Assembly: GCA_038852285.1 (NCBI GenBank)
Contig: JAWCKG010000003.1
Coordinates: 62,001-126,000 of the forward strand
Reading direction: 5' to 3'
DNA from: Candidatus Bathyarchaeia archaeon
Lineage (GTDB): Archaea > Thermoproteota > Bathyarchaeia > 40CM-2-53-6 > DTGE01
Length of the DNA stretch: 64,000 nucleotides
This document shows, in pieces, positions 1 through 8,751 of the stretch. The position numbers and the translations under genes were made by a program. Within the stretch, counting starts at the first letter, position 1. Each line of letters opens with the position of its first letter. The notes beneath the pieces are model-generated. The model saw nothing but the letters and a program-made list of their open reading frames with translations. It was not told the origin of the DNA and ran no database searches.

Positions 1-131
1 TTCTCAGGCGCTGAGGCCCGGCCTCCTAGGGATAAGGCTTTTCTCAAGATTTCTAAGCCATCTGATCCTTTTAACCCCACAGCGCCCCCTATGCCCGCTA
101 TGGGGTTCACTATCAACCCTATGGTTTTCAC
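1..131 (-). CDS. ATP-NAD kinase-like protein (COG3199), N-terminal part only
   Basis: Only the first 43 codons lie in the window; the gene runs off the left edge. Reading from a GTG at 131, the protein begins [19 protein letters not shown] and continues with LKGSDG, which is the start of the COG3199 family (predicted polyphosphate/ATP-dependent NAD kinase-like fold, related to diacylglycerol kinases). The glycine-rich NPIAGIGG segment is the nucleotide-binding loop typical of that fold. It starts 11 bases after the ileS stop codon on the same strand, so the two are probably co-transcribed. Function of this archaeal branch is not certain; NAD phosphorylation is the family prediction. Confidence 0.75.
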   Translation of the reverse strand, partial: MKTIGLIVNPIAGIGGAVGLKGSDGLEILRKALSLGGRASAPE

Positions 132-142
132 TTAAAATGTCC

Positions 143-3100
143 TCACGCCTTCTTTACGCCAACCTGAAGGGTTCGTCCCCCTATCTTCCACTCCTTCAAG
201 TAAAAGTCTTCGGGGGGAGGGGTTTGGGAGACGATGAGATTCCTAGCTCTCACCTCCTCACTGATGTAGCCTCGAAATGACCGCACCCACTCCAATGTTT
301 TTTCATCCTTAGAGACGACGTGAACGTCGACATAGGCGTCGACTTGCAGGTCTAGTTGCCTTCTCATCTCCTGAATCCTCCTTACCACGTCCTGTACAAA
401 TCCCTCCTTTAACAGCTCGTCACTGAGCTGTGAGTCAACGTAAACTCTTCCACCTGGAAAGCTTGCCCCAGCGAATCCCTCCGGCATTTTCTCCTCGAAA
501 GAGATCATGTCGGATGTGATGTCGTAGACTTTGCCTTGAATCGTTAACTCCCACCGTCCTTGGGAGGCTAAGCTGTCCCTTAACTTGAACCCATCTACCT
601 GCTTTAGGGCTTCAGCGACCTTGAAGGCATCTTCTTTAAACCGAGGACCAATGACCTTGTAGTTAGGTTTAACGAATAACCTCTCCACAGTCTTTTCGGA
701 CGCCAAGTCAAACACTTCAACGTTTTTTGAGTTGGTCACTTGAAGCGTCAAATCCCTGAGATGTTCAACGGCCCATCTCAGCTCTGGGTCGTCGGAAAAT
801 ATGAGCAGCCTCCCAACGGGCTGTCTAAGCTTTATTTTTAATAGTTGCCGAGCGCTCATGGAGGCGGCTGATACGGTCCTCACGATGTTGATTCTACGCT
901 CCAATGTTTCATCTATGAGCGTTGGATCCGCCTCAGGCCAATCGTTCATATGCACGCTTTTAGGCAACTTGGACTCAGCGGGCAATATCATTTCCCTATA
1001 GGCTTTCTCAGTGAGGAAGGGGGCTATTGGAGCTGAGAGAAGAATCCAGCTCTTCAACGCGTGGTATAACGCGGCGTAGGCAGCAAGTTTATCCAAGCTC
1101 TCCTTCTCCTGCCAGAACCTTCTCCTGACCAGCCTGATATACCAGTGGCTTAAGTCCTCAACCGCGAACTCCATCAACTTCCTAGCAGCGGTGTGGAACT
1201 CAAGTTTCTCCATCGCCTCCGTCACCTCAATCTTTAACCTCTCAACCCTAGAGACAAGCCATTTATCTTCCGCTCTCATCTTTTCAAAGGCTTTTTTAAG
1301 CGGAAAGTTTGATGGGGTGAACCTGTCTAAGTTCATGTAAAGGCTCGCGAACGACATGACATTCCAAATCACCTTCAACTTGCTAGCCGAGTCTTCAAGC
1401 TTATCCCAAGAAAACTTGAAGTCCTCCCATGTAGTCGATTGGAGTAAGTAAACCCTAACCGCGTCCCTTCCATGCTTGGCCACCGCCTCTAACGGGTCGA
1501 TAAAGTTTCCCAAGGACTTACTCATCTTCTCCCCTTTCGGATCCAACGCATGTCCATGCATCAGAACCGCTCGATATGGGGCTCTCTCAAAGCATAGCAC
1601 GCTGGCGCCGAGTTGAGTATAGAACCATCCCCTGGTCTGGTCATGGGCTTCTATAATCGCGTCGGCTGGCCACCATTTCTCATATTCCTCAGTTTCAGTA
1701 GGATAGTTTAAGCTCGCCCACGCTGCGACCCCAGAGTCAAGCCAGACGTCTACGATGTCTGGGATTCTGCTCATGACCCCGCCGCATTCGCATCTCAACC
1801 TTATCGGGTCAACCACATCCCTGTGCAAATCCTCTAGGGGTGGAAGCGAGTTAACTAGACTTCTCAGCTCCTCTACTGAGCCTAAAACACTTTGTCTTCC
1901 ACAGGAGTCGCATACCCATACTGGCAGCGGAACACCCCAGAACCTCTGTCTGGATATCACCCAGTCCCTAGCTCCTTTCAACCAGTCGGCGAACCTTTTT
2001 GAACCCGCCCATCGAGGAGACCAGTAAACCCTCCTGTTCTCCTCCATCATTTTCTCCTTTAACAGGCTGATCTTAATGAACCACTGCTCCGTCGCCCTCA
2101 TCAAAAGAGGGGTTTTACATCTCCAGCAATGAGGGTAGGAGTGGATAATCTCAGTCGCCTTGAATAAAGCGTTTACCCTCTTCAAGTCTTCAACTATTAG
2201 GTTATCCGCATCCTTAACGTACATTCCCGCGTATTTTCCAGCTTTCTCAGTGAATCTCCCCCCGGCGTCGACCGGCGAGTAGACTGGCAGGCCCTTCTCC
2301 AACCCTACTTCAAAGTCTTCTTCTCCATGACCCGGCGCGGTGTGCACACACCCTGTCCCCTCCAACATGGAGACATGTTCCCTACTGGAAACGATCACGT
2401 GCGGATTTTCAGGGATCCTTTGAAGGGTTACTTGATCTCTGAGGGGGGAGATGTATGTGAGGCCTTCTAACTCAGCTCCTTTAAACCTTCTTTTAACCAC
2501 GTACGGCTCGTCGAATACTGATGCACACCTAGCCTCCGCCAGGATGTAGCGCTCCCCTTTATACTCGACTTCCACATAGTATTCATCAGGGTTCACCATG
2601 ACGGCCACGTTGGCTGGTAGCGTCCATGGAGTGGTTGTCCATATCAAAATGCTGATGTTTTCACCCTTTTCTTTAAGCGGAAACTTCACGTACACGGAGA
2701 AGTCTTTAACCATTCGGTATTCATCGGTTACCTCATAGCCGGCTAGGGCCGTTTCGCATCGGGGACACCAATGCACAACCTTTAAGCCTCGATCCAGTAA
2801 CCCCTTATCATAGGCCTTTTTCACCGTCCACCATACGGATTCCATGTAGTTTTTATGAAGGGTCATGTAGGGGTTTTCCCAGTCCATCCAGATGCCTAGA
2901 TTTTTGAACACCTCTGTTTGTTTCTCAGCGTTCTCGAACGCGTATCGCTTGCATGTTGAAATGAACCCTGAAACCCCTATTTTCTCCTCTATTTCCTTTT
3001 TGCTCTTAATTTTAAGCTCCTCCTCAACTTTCACCTCTATGGGTAAACCATGGCAGTCGTAGCCCGGTTGATCCCTCACATCGTGGCCCCGCATCCTCTT

Positions 3101-3340
3101 ATACCTGATCAAAGCATCCTTGAGGATTTTATTCCAAGCGGTGCCAATGTGAGGGGGATTAGTCACGTAAGGGGGGCCATCTAAGAAATAGAACTTCTCA
3201 CCATTCCTCCGCATGACTTTTAACTCATGGTACACTCGGCATGCATCCCACCACCTGAGAATTCGGTCCTCATGGCTTAAATCGTATCCTTTCGAGGTTT
3301 TGCCGACTACGCCCCCCATTTCCACTCCTCCCACATACAA
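143..3340 (-). CDS. ileS: isoleucyl-tRNA synthetase
   Basis: Cytoplasmic class I synthetase that charges tRNA-Ile. The 1065-residue length is normal. The HIGH-type motif is HIGT at residues 64-67 after PPYVTNPP, and the KMSKS loop (EKMSKSLGN) lies near residue 605. Between them is the large CP1 editing insertion with GTGCVHTAPGHGEEDF, where mischarged Val is hydrolysed. Several CxxC pairs (WCPRC, CWRC, CDSC, CECGG) suggest bound zinc. The C-terminal third is the anticodon-binding region. Start: the first ATG at 3340 fits a TATA-like box at 3371-3380; a second ATG seven codons in is possible. It is divergent from aglB and followed closely by the COG3199 gene. Confidence 0.97.
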   Translation of the reverse strand: MYVGGVEMGGVVGKTSKGYDLSHEDRILRWWDACRVYHELKVMRRNGEKFYFLDGPPYVTNPPHIGTAWNKILKDALIRYKRMRGHDVRDQPGYDCHGLPIEVKVEEELKIKSKKEIEEKIGVSGFISTCKRYAFENAEKQTEVFKNLGIWMDWENPYMTLHKNYMESVWWTVKKAYDKGLLDRGLKVVHWCPRCETALAGYEVTDEYRMVKDFSVYVKFPLKEKGENISILIWTTTPWTLPANVAVMVNPDEYYVEVEYKGERYILAEARCASVFDEPYVVKRRFKGAELEGLTYISPLRDQVTLQRIPENPHVIVSSREHVSMLEGTGCVHTAPGHGEEDFEVGLEKGLPVYSPVDAGGRFTEKAGKYAGMYVKDADNLIVEDLKRVNALFKATEIIHSYPHCWRCKTPLLMRATEQWFIKISLLKEKMMEENRRVYWSPRWAGSKRFADWLKGARDWVISRQRFWGVPLPVWVCDSCGRQSVLGSVEELRSLVNSLPPLEDLHRDVVDPIRLRCECGGVMSRIPDIVDVWLDSGVAAWASLNYPTETEEYEKWWPADAIIEAHDQTRGWFYTQLGASVLCFERAPYRAVLMHGHALDPKGEKMSKSLGNFIDPLEAVAKHGRDAVRVYLLQSTTWEDFKFSWDKLEDSASKLKVIWNVMSFASLYMNLDRFTPSNFPLKKAFEKMRAEDKWLVSRVERLKIEVTEAMEKLEFHTAARKLMEFAVEDLSHWYIRLVRRRFWQEKESLDKLAAYAALYHALKSWILLSAPIAPFLTEKAYREMILPAESKLPKSVHMNDWPEADPTLIDETLERRINIVRTVSAASMSARQLLKIKLRQPVGRLLIFSDDPELRWAVEHLRDLTLQVTNSKNVEVFDLASEKTVERLFVKPNYKVIGPRFKEDAFKVAEALKQVDGFKLRDSLASQGRWELTIQGKVYDITSDMISFEEKMPEGFAGASFPGGRVYVDSQLSDELLKEGFVQDVVRRIQEMRRQLDLQVDAYVDVHVVSKDEKTLEWVRSFRGYISEEVRARNLIVSQTPPPEDFYLKEWKIGGRTLQVGVKKA

Positions 3341-3370
3341 AGACGTTTTAATGTGGTAGATTCAAAGGTG

Positions 3371-3380
3371 GATTTAAATT
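3371..3380 (-). promoter_or_regulatory. TATA-like box for ileS
   Basis: The A/T block GATTTAAATT is centred about 35 bases upstream of the ileS ATG. With the usual archaeal TATA-to-start spacing of about 26 bases, transcription would begin near 3349, giving a very short leader. Inferred from position and composition only. Confidence 0.5.
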
Positions 3381-3504
3381 CTAAGCCGCCTCGTTGAAAG
3401 GTTGGTTTAACCCCTACTGTCCTTTTAGGGTTCCGCGAAAGCTTAAAAGAGTGGATTGAAATAAACTTTAACCTCAGAACCCATAACTCGGTGATGGCCT
3501 TCCA

Positions 3505-6252
3505 ATGCTTCGACCAGACGAACGTAGCGCCCGCACCTCAACGAGGGGAAATACTGGTGAAATCTTCTCCTCCAAACTCAAGGCGATCAAGGACTATTTG
3601 GCGACGATTCCACGGGGATCCGCGTTGGAGGCCCTTACCCTCGCTTTAATCCTTTTGATCGGGTTAACGGTGAGGTTGCTTCCGTTAAGATGGGGCTTTT
3701 ACCTATCGGAATTTGACCCATACCAGCAATATCGGTTAGCTGAGCATATAGTGGATCATGGATTCTACAGTTGGTTTACTTGGCATGACAACATGAGCTG
3801 GCATCCATGGGGAAGGGATACTGCGACAACCAACTACGCTGGGGTTCCATTCACAGCCGCCATCCTATATGGCTTCATCCGATCAATTGGGTTCAACGTC
3901 CCCTTATACGATCTATGCGTCTTGTTTCCAGTCGTTTTCGGAGCGGTGACCTGTGTCGCCATCTATTTCCTAGCGCGGGAATTGCGAGGTGGGGTAGTTG
4001 GCCTCTTCTCAGCTCTGTTTCTAGCGTTAAGCGCATCCCACATTTCAAGAACCAGCCTAGGGTTTTTCGACGATGAGTCCATCGGAATCTTCACCATGAT
4101 CCTTGTATTCCTCTTCTACCTGAGGGCCATCTCTCAGGAAAGGCCGCTTAGAGCTACCCTCATATACTCAATCATAACCGGCTTAGGAGTCGCATATTTA
4201 TCCGCCAGCTGGGGGGCCTCAAGGTATGTGATAGCGCTCCTAGCCCTGTTTACCTTCGTGCTGACTTTGATGAAAAGGTCCTCGCCTAGGCTTCTGTTCG
4301 CTTACGCCGTAACCATGGGGTTAGGGTACTTGTTAATGGGGCAAATTCCATTCTTAGGATACGGATTCTTCATGGAATGGGTTACAGCCGCCGTTCTAGG
4401 CGTTTTTCTAATCCTCCTAGGCGTGGAATGCTCTAAGAGGTTTAAAGGATTCAAGTTTAAAGTTACCTCGCTAACGGTGGCGGGGCTGATCGTGGCCGCA
4501 GCTTTAATCCTGCTGTGGAGGGAGGGCTACATAACCCAGCTTTCAGGCAAGTTTCTAACCGTGCTTAACCCATCTACCAGGTTTGAAATGCCGTTGGTGG
4601 AGTCTGTGGCTGAGCATAGACCAGCCACATGGGCCTCGTTCTTCTACGAGTCAGGAATATACCTCTTCCTTGGAATGTTTGGATTTTACTTCCTCACGCG
4701 AAGGATGGGCGAAGGCGACCTGCTCCTAATACTGCTCGGTGTAACCTCATTCTACTTCGCAGCCTCTCTGGTACGCCTCACCCTTATACTGGCACCATTC
4801 CTCGCGGTGACGTCCGCCGTAGCTTTAGGCGAACTCTGCAAACCAGCCGTCGACATAGTGAGGGGTGTGGGGGTTCTGCCAAAGAGAAGGATGGCCTTAC
4901 CGGGGAGGGTTGGAAAAGAGTTCGGCGTCTCGATCCTTTTAATCACTCTCATCATAACCACCCCGACCCTATACTACTCGGTGCAAGCGGCTTATGCGCC
5001 AACCACCATCGCGACATCCAGCATACCCGTGGCGCCCACCGGATCCGACGCTAGACGCTACCAGGATTGGATGCATGCCCTCATGTGGATGAAGGAGAAC
5101 CTTCCTGAGGATGCTGTGGTTTTCTCATGGTGGGATTATGGGTATTGGATCACCGCTATAGCGGATAAAAGAAGTCTCGCCGACAACGGAACGATAAACA
5201 GCACCCAAATCGCGGTCATCGCCGTCACCTTCCTCTCAAACGAAAGCCAAGCCGTCCCCATATTGAAGCGGTATAATGTAACCCACGTAGCCATCTTCGC
5301 CACTTGGACAAAGGATGAGAGTGGAACCGTGAAGTTTTACGGCTACGGCGAAGATAACAAATGGTATTGGATGGCTAAGATCGGTAATGGAACAACCGTT
5401 AACGGGGTAAAATACAACTTCTATCAGCGCACCGTAGGAGAGAACACGGTTTTCTACAGAACCCTAACCGTGAACGGAGAGGTTGTTTCCAACAACACCA
5501 TCACCGACCCCAACGGGTTAAACGACGTAACTATGCTTGGAAAGCTCATTCAAATGGGCATCAACCCAGTTGGGGCGACGTCGGACTACTTCAGGAACGT
5601 GTTCTCCTCAGTTAACAGATTCGTGTTCATATACGAGGTCAATTACTTAAAGAAGGCTGTCATCGACTTCGAGTTAGACAAGTCGTCCATGGTTTTCGGG
5701 GAATCCGTTAAATCCATGGGGAGGCTGTACGATGAGGAGGAGAGGGTCGCGTTGGAAGGTAGACAGGTAACCATCGAATACTCCATGAATAGGGGAGAAA
5801 CGTGGAACGAGCTCGTGACCGTGGAAACTCAGGTTAATGGAACGTTCCTCGCCTCTTGGGGTCTTAATGTTGGAAGCTACCTTGTGAGAGCTCGATGGCC
5901 GGGTGAGGGGGGAAAATACTTGGAGGCTTTAAGCCAGCTAATAGGTTTAAACGTCACCGTCGCGAACGTAACCCTCACCTGCACGTTGTCCCATGAGCAG
6001 GTTAAAGCTGGATCTTCGGTTAACGTCAGTGGAATATTGTCGAAACCCCTTAACACGGGCAACTTAACCATACAGTACAGCTTAAACGGTGAAGAATGGC
6101 TCAACCTCGCCGGAGGGCCTCCTGTGAACGGGTCCTTCACCGCTGAGTGGGAGCCTCCAGCGTCGGGCGAATACTACATTAGAGCGGTGTGGTCTGGAGA
6201 TTATAACCATACCCCCGCGGTCAGTGAGGCTAGGAAGCTTACCGCGACTTAG
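3505..6252 (+). CDS. aglB: oligosaccharyltransferase AglB/STT3 with C-terminal Ig-like tandem
   Basis: Membrane enzyme that transfers a lipid-linked glycan to Asn in N-X-S/T sequons of exported proteins. The N-terminal ~480 residues carry many hydrophobic segments (about 12-13 helices), with the acidic EFDPYQQY motif of the first external loop near residue 70. The catalytic WWDYGYW motif is at residues 542-548. After the globular domain, residues ~719-915 form two similar ~95-residue modules, each with a [VL]TI[EQ]YS-type strand, a VNG-[TS]F turn and a YxxRAxW strand, resembling bacterial Ig-like or sugar-binding beta-sandwiches. There is no final membrane anchor. The extension itself has sequons (NVT, NGS, NGT). 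The start is fixed by an in-frame stop seven codons upstream. It appears monocistronic. Confidence 0.93.
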   Translation: MLRPDERSARTSTRGNTGEIFSSKLKAIKDYLATIPRGSALEALTLALILLIGLTVRLLPLRWGFYLSEFDPYQQYRLAEHIVDHGFYSWFTWHDNMSWHPWGRDTATTNYAGVPFTAAILYGFIRSIGFNVPLYDLCVLFPVVFGAVTCVAIYFLARELRGGVVGLFSALFLALSASHISRTSLGFFDDESIGIFTMILVFLFYLRAISQERPLRATLIYSIITGLGVAYLSASWGASRYVIALLALFTFVLTLMKRSSPRLLFAYAVTMGLGYLLMGQIPFLGYGFFMEWVTAAVLGVFLILLGVECSKRFKGFKFKVTSLTVAGLIVAAALILLWREGYITQLSGKFLTVLNPSTRFEMPLVESVAEHRPATWASFFYESGIYLFLGMFGFYFLTRRMGEGDLLLILLGVTSFYFAASLVRLTLILAPFLAVTSAVALGELCKPAVDIVRGVGVLPKRRMALPGRVGKEFGVSILLITLIITTPTLYYSVQAAYAPTTIATSSIPVAPTGSDARRYQDWMHALMWMKENLPEDAVVFSWWDYGYWITAIADKRSLADNGTINSTQIAVIAVTFLSNESQAVPILKRYNVTHVAIFATWTKDESGTVKFYGYGEDNKWYWMAKIGNGTTVNGVKYNFYQRTVGENTVFYRTLTVNGEVVSNNTITDPNGLNDVTMLGKLIQMGINPVGATSDYFRNVFSSVNRFVFIYEVNYLKKAVIDFELDKSSMVFGESVKSMGRLYDEEERVALEGRQVTIEYSMNRGETWNELVTVETQVNGTFLASWGLNVGSYLVRARWPGEGGKYLEALSQLIGLNVTVANVTLTCTLSHEQVKAGSSVNVSGILSKPLNTGNLTIQYSLNGEEWLNLAGGPPVNGSFTAEWEPPASGEYYIRAVWSGDYNHTPAVSEARKLTAT

Positions 6253-6438
6253 GTAGCTTTGAGGTTGGCGGGTTCACAAGGGCGATTTAGGCGTCAGGAG
6301 CCACAGTAGACGTTGCCACGAGGCCCTTCACTCATAGAACTATGGGATGGCTGGCCGCATCTAAAGTCCAAGAAAAGAGAGGATTTGAACGAATGTACGA
6401 ATCGAAGCTGAGCGTCTGCTTGTTTAATGTGAGGTGCG

Positions 6439-7220
6439 TTAGACCGTAGTTGACGTAGGGATGCCAGGTTTATTAGGCTTATCTACTAAAAAGAACCCTA
6501 ATCCATTTTGGTGATGATATTTCAGGTTCGCAAAACTTCCCTTTTTTAGCAACTTGGTCCAATCGTCTTTTTTAAGGAGTTGCCAGAAGGCGAAAGGAGT
6601 GAAAAGAAAAAGCATTCTCACGCTCCTTAAAGGCTCCACCAGTAAAAATCTTCCACCATTCTTTAAAACCCTATGTATTTCAGATAATGCTCTGATCTTT
6701 AAGCCATCCCCATTTAAATTATTTAATACACTGCTGCTCGTCACTAAATCAAAGGTATTATCTGGGAATGGGATTTCAAGAACATTACCGTATTTAAATT
6801 CTACCTTTTCTCTAACCCTCTCAACCTCAGCGTTAGCATACGCCCTCTCAGGGGAATTACTCCTAAATGCTTCTTATCCCAAATATCAATGCCCGTGACT
6901 TTACCATCTCTCAGCCTCTTCGCCACCGCTATACTCATTCTTCCCAATCCACATCCAACATCCAAAACATGCTCATTACCTTTAATCTATAAAAAATCAG
7001 GAAAATCTTCCTCACGTTTCTGATGAATCAACATTAAGGAAATTCCATAGGATACCCCGATATATGATCCAAAACCTACAATGACCCAGCCAAATAGTTT
7101 TGATACAAAATAGATAACGACGAGGCCGATTAAGAATATTATCCCTATCATCATGCTGAGGATCGGTAGCCCATAATATCCATGATGCGCCTTCTTAAAC
7201 CCCGTCTTTCCCTTTCTCAT
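6439..7220 (-). pseudogene. membrane-anchored SAM-dependent methyltransferase, broken by a TAG and a frameshift
   Basis: Three pieces join into one recognisable protein. The first (7220 to 6990) is 77 residues with two hydrophobic helices, starting MRKGKTGFKKAHHGYYGLP. It ends at a TAG at 6987-6989, but the same frame continues at once with IKGNEHVLDVGCGLGR, the SAM-binding motif I of class I methyltransferases, then GKVTGIDIWDKKHLG. Near 6861-6863 the frame must shift by one base (apparent deletion) to continue with SNSPERAYANAEVERV, then FPDNTFDLVTSSSVLNNL and EIHRVLKNGGRFLLVEP. A known archaeal/bacterial family has exactly this order: two helices, then a DIW...NSPE-type methyltransferase. 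Two lesions argue for a pseudogene, though sequencing error or TAG recoding are alternatives. Its start overlaps the nop10 3' end. Confidence 0.8.
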
Positions 7221-7395
7221 CGCTTACTCTGTATGGCGCACCGGACTTGACCGTGTAAAACCTGTATCTCGCGTACTTGTCTTCTAGCGAGAATCGAGGG
7301 GGATGAGGTGTACGCGTGTCTGAGCCACATCTCGGGCAGGTCTCCTTTAACGTGTATTCTCCACATTCCCCACATCTCTTTATCAGCCATTTCAA
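7195..7395 (-). CDS. nop10: H/ACA RNP protein Nop10
   Basis: Small zinc-ribbon protein that with Cbf5, Gar1 and L7Ae forms the H/ACA ribonucleoprotein guiding pseudouridylation of rRNA. It starts MKWLIKRCGECGEYTLKE and has a second CPRCG pair, followed by the family signature HPPRFSLEDKYARYR. At 66 residues it is slightly longer than the usual ~55-60, with a charged tail that overlaps the start of the broken methyltransferase gene. Its ATG overlaps the end of the aIF2 alpha gene by four bases, an arrangement common in archaeal L44e-S27e-aIF2a-nop10 clusters. Gar1 and L7Ae are also in this window. Confidence 0.93.
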   Translation of the reverse strand: MKWLIKRCGECGEYTLKETCPRCGSDTRTPHPPRFSLEDKYARYRFYTVKSGAPYRVSDEKGKDGV

Positions 7396-8168
7396 CTCAG
7401 CTTTCGACCCTCACCATCCAACTCCTTTATGGACAGCAGGGCTTCTTCAACCGCCCGATTCAGCAAATCCTCCGCCGATTCATAGTCACTGGCTGACACG
7501 TCAATTCTATACTTAGGAGCCCCTATCGTGTAGATTTTAATTTCAGCCTTCTTTGACTTACGAACCTTCTTAGCTCTCATTAAGCTCTGCTTCACGGCGT
7601 CTACACCGTTGCGACTCATGCACGTCAACTCTAAAATGGCTGATCGCCTGGCTTTCTGTACCCTTATTTTAGATCGCGCGGCTTCGGTTAACGCATGCGC
7701 CCACTCAGACGGCAAAGACAGTTTTTCTAAAACCTGAGGCCCACCTTCAACCGCGTCTTCGAAGGCATCGTATACAAGATCGTACTTAGCTTGAATCTTT
7801 TCTTTAACATCCTTAACGGCTTCAAAGCCAACCTTTAACCTCTCCGCCGCCCCCTTGAGGATCGACTCCGCCTTCTTATCCATTTTCCACTGCAGCATCT
7901 TCTCAGTTTTCTCCCTTCCGGAAACCCTCCTCAACGATAGGTCGACTTGACTTCTAGAAGGATTTACCCTCAAAACCTTCAAAACGAGCTTCTGTTTTTC
8001 CCTCACATGATCCCTGATGTTGCGCACCCATGTGGTGGAGATTTCGGAGATGTGAATGAGCCCCTCCACTCCCTCATATTCGTCCAAGGTGACGTAGGCT
8101 CCGTAGTCGGTAATCCTTTTCACCGTCGCGATGACGAGATCCCCTACCTCTGGATATTCAAGGCTCAT
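7392..8168 (-). CDS. eif2a: translation initiation factor aIF2 subunit alpha
   Basis: One subunit of the heterotrimeric factor that brings initiator Met-tRNA to the small ribosomal subunit. The 258 residues match the family length. Residues 1-85 form an S1/OB RNA-binding domain (GDLVIATVKRITDYGAYV, then GLIHISEIS). A helical middle follows, and the C-terminal alpha/beta domain that contacts aIF2 gamma ends with YRIDVSASDYESAEDLL. The S51-like loop of eukaryotic eIF2 alpha corresponds to HISEISTTWVRNI here. The gene is downstream of S27e and overlaps nop10. The gamma subunit is at 42.8 kb. Confidence 0.96.
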   Translation of the reverse strand: MSLEYPEVGDLVIATVKRITDYGAYVTLDEYEGVEGLIHISEISTTWVRNIRDHVREKQKLVLKVLRVNPSRSQVDLSLRRVSGREKTEKMLQWKMDKKAESILKGAAERLKVGFEAVKDVKEKIQAKYDLVYDAFEDAVEGGPQVLEKLSLPSEWAHALTEAARSKIRVQKARRSAILELTCMSRNGVDAVKQSLMRAKKVRKSKKAEIKIYTIGAPKYRIDVSASDYESAEDLLNRAVEEALLSIKELDGEGRKLS

Positions 8169-8188
8169 TTACCGTAAAACCTCAAACC

Positions 8189-8386
8189 TTAACCCAGGAC
8201 CTGGAGGACTTCCCCCTTAACACTAGCCCGACCGCCTGTTGGAACCATCAACGTTTCATCACATACCTCGCATTTCACCTCAGTGGATGACCTGTCGAAA
8301 ACAACCCGTTCAGCACCGCAGTTTTTACATTTAACCCTGAGGAAAAGGCTCCTCGGCCTGGGAATTAGGTTACCTGTATCAGACAT
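8189..8386 (-). CDS. rps27e: ribosomal protein S27e (eS27)
   Basis: Zinc-ribbon protein of the small subunit. The core VKCKNCGAE, then VKCEVCDETLMVPTGGRA, gives the four Cys ligands. I chose the ATG at 8386 (MSDTGNLIPRPRSLFLRVKC), which gives 65 residues as expected for the family and lies just after the L44e stop codon. A longer frame opens inside L44e but the extra 25 residues have no family counterpart. Co-transcribed with L44e upstream and aIF2 alpha downstream. Confidence 0.93.
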   Translation of the reverse strand: MSDTGNLIPRPRSLFLRVKCKNCGAERVVFDRSSTEVKCEVCDETLMVPTGGRASVKGEVLQVLG

Positions 8387-8391
8387 ATGCC

Positions 8392-8670
8392 TCACTCCCC
8401 AATCTGAAGCTTCCTCAACCTCTCGCCGAGCCGGAACACCTGATACCCGCATTCCTTGCATTTAAGCTTCAACACCTGTTTCTTAGTCGTCTTTGCCGAC
8501 CGTTTAAGCTCAGGCCATTTCTGCCCCCCATACCCATGCTTCTCCCTCTCATGTCGTCTAACGCCGGATGCCAGAGACCTTTCCTTACCTTTCCTGTACA
8601 AGGAGACGCTGTGAGCTGAATGATGTTTGCATCTAGGACAGTATGCTCTTAATTCTTTCGGAACGTTCAC
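8392..8670 (-). CDS. rpl44e: ribosomal protein L44e (eL42)
   Basis: Large-subunit zinc-binding protein near the E-site. The pattern is YCPRCKHHSAHSVS, the basic SGVRRHEREKHGYGGQKWP loop, and LKCKECGYQ. I place the start at the GTG at 8670 (reads NVPKELRAYCP), giving 92 residues like relatives. It has a GGGGG tract eight bases upstream and lies about 45 bases from a TATA-like box at 8713-8720. A frame open to a TTG at 8709 would start upstream of the predicted transcript, so it is less likely. First gene of the L44e-S27e-aIF2a-nop10 unit. Confidence 0.93.
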   Translation of the reverse strand: MNVPKELRAYCPRCKHHSAHSVSLYRKGKERSLASGVRRHEREKHGYGGQKWPELKRSAKTTKKQVLKLKCKECGYQVFRLGERLRKLQIGE

Positions 8671-8712
8671 CTCGAATCCCCCGTATCGGGCTTCATGAAC
8701 ATTCACCAATCC

Positions 8713-8720
8713 TATTTATA
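8713..8720 (-). promoter_or_regulatory. TATA-like box for the L44e operon
   Basis: TATAAATA on the minus strand lies in the short gap after the GINS gene. It predicts a transcript start near 8689, which supports the internal GTG at 8670 as the L44e start and lets the ribosomal-protein genes be expressed separately from the replication genes upstream. Confidence 0.55.
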
Positions 8721-8751
8721 GGTTTACCTAAAAGCCACGCTTAGCTGTTTT

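Noticed and set aside
4629-5054. 141-codon open frame inside aglB
   Set aside because: Shadow of the aglB coding sequence in another frame, with biased composition.
6360-6440. tRNA-like signals (TTTGAACG and CTAACGC loop) between aglB and the broken methyltransferase
   Set aside because: The T-stem does not pair, and no full cloverleaf with a plausible anticodon can be drawn on either strand.
6987-6989. TAG read as pyrrolysine
   Set aside because: A separate frameshift also breaks the gene, and no pyrrolysine genes or other suggestive TAGs were seen here.
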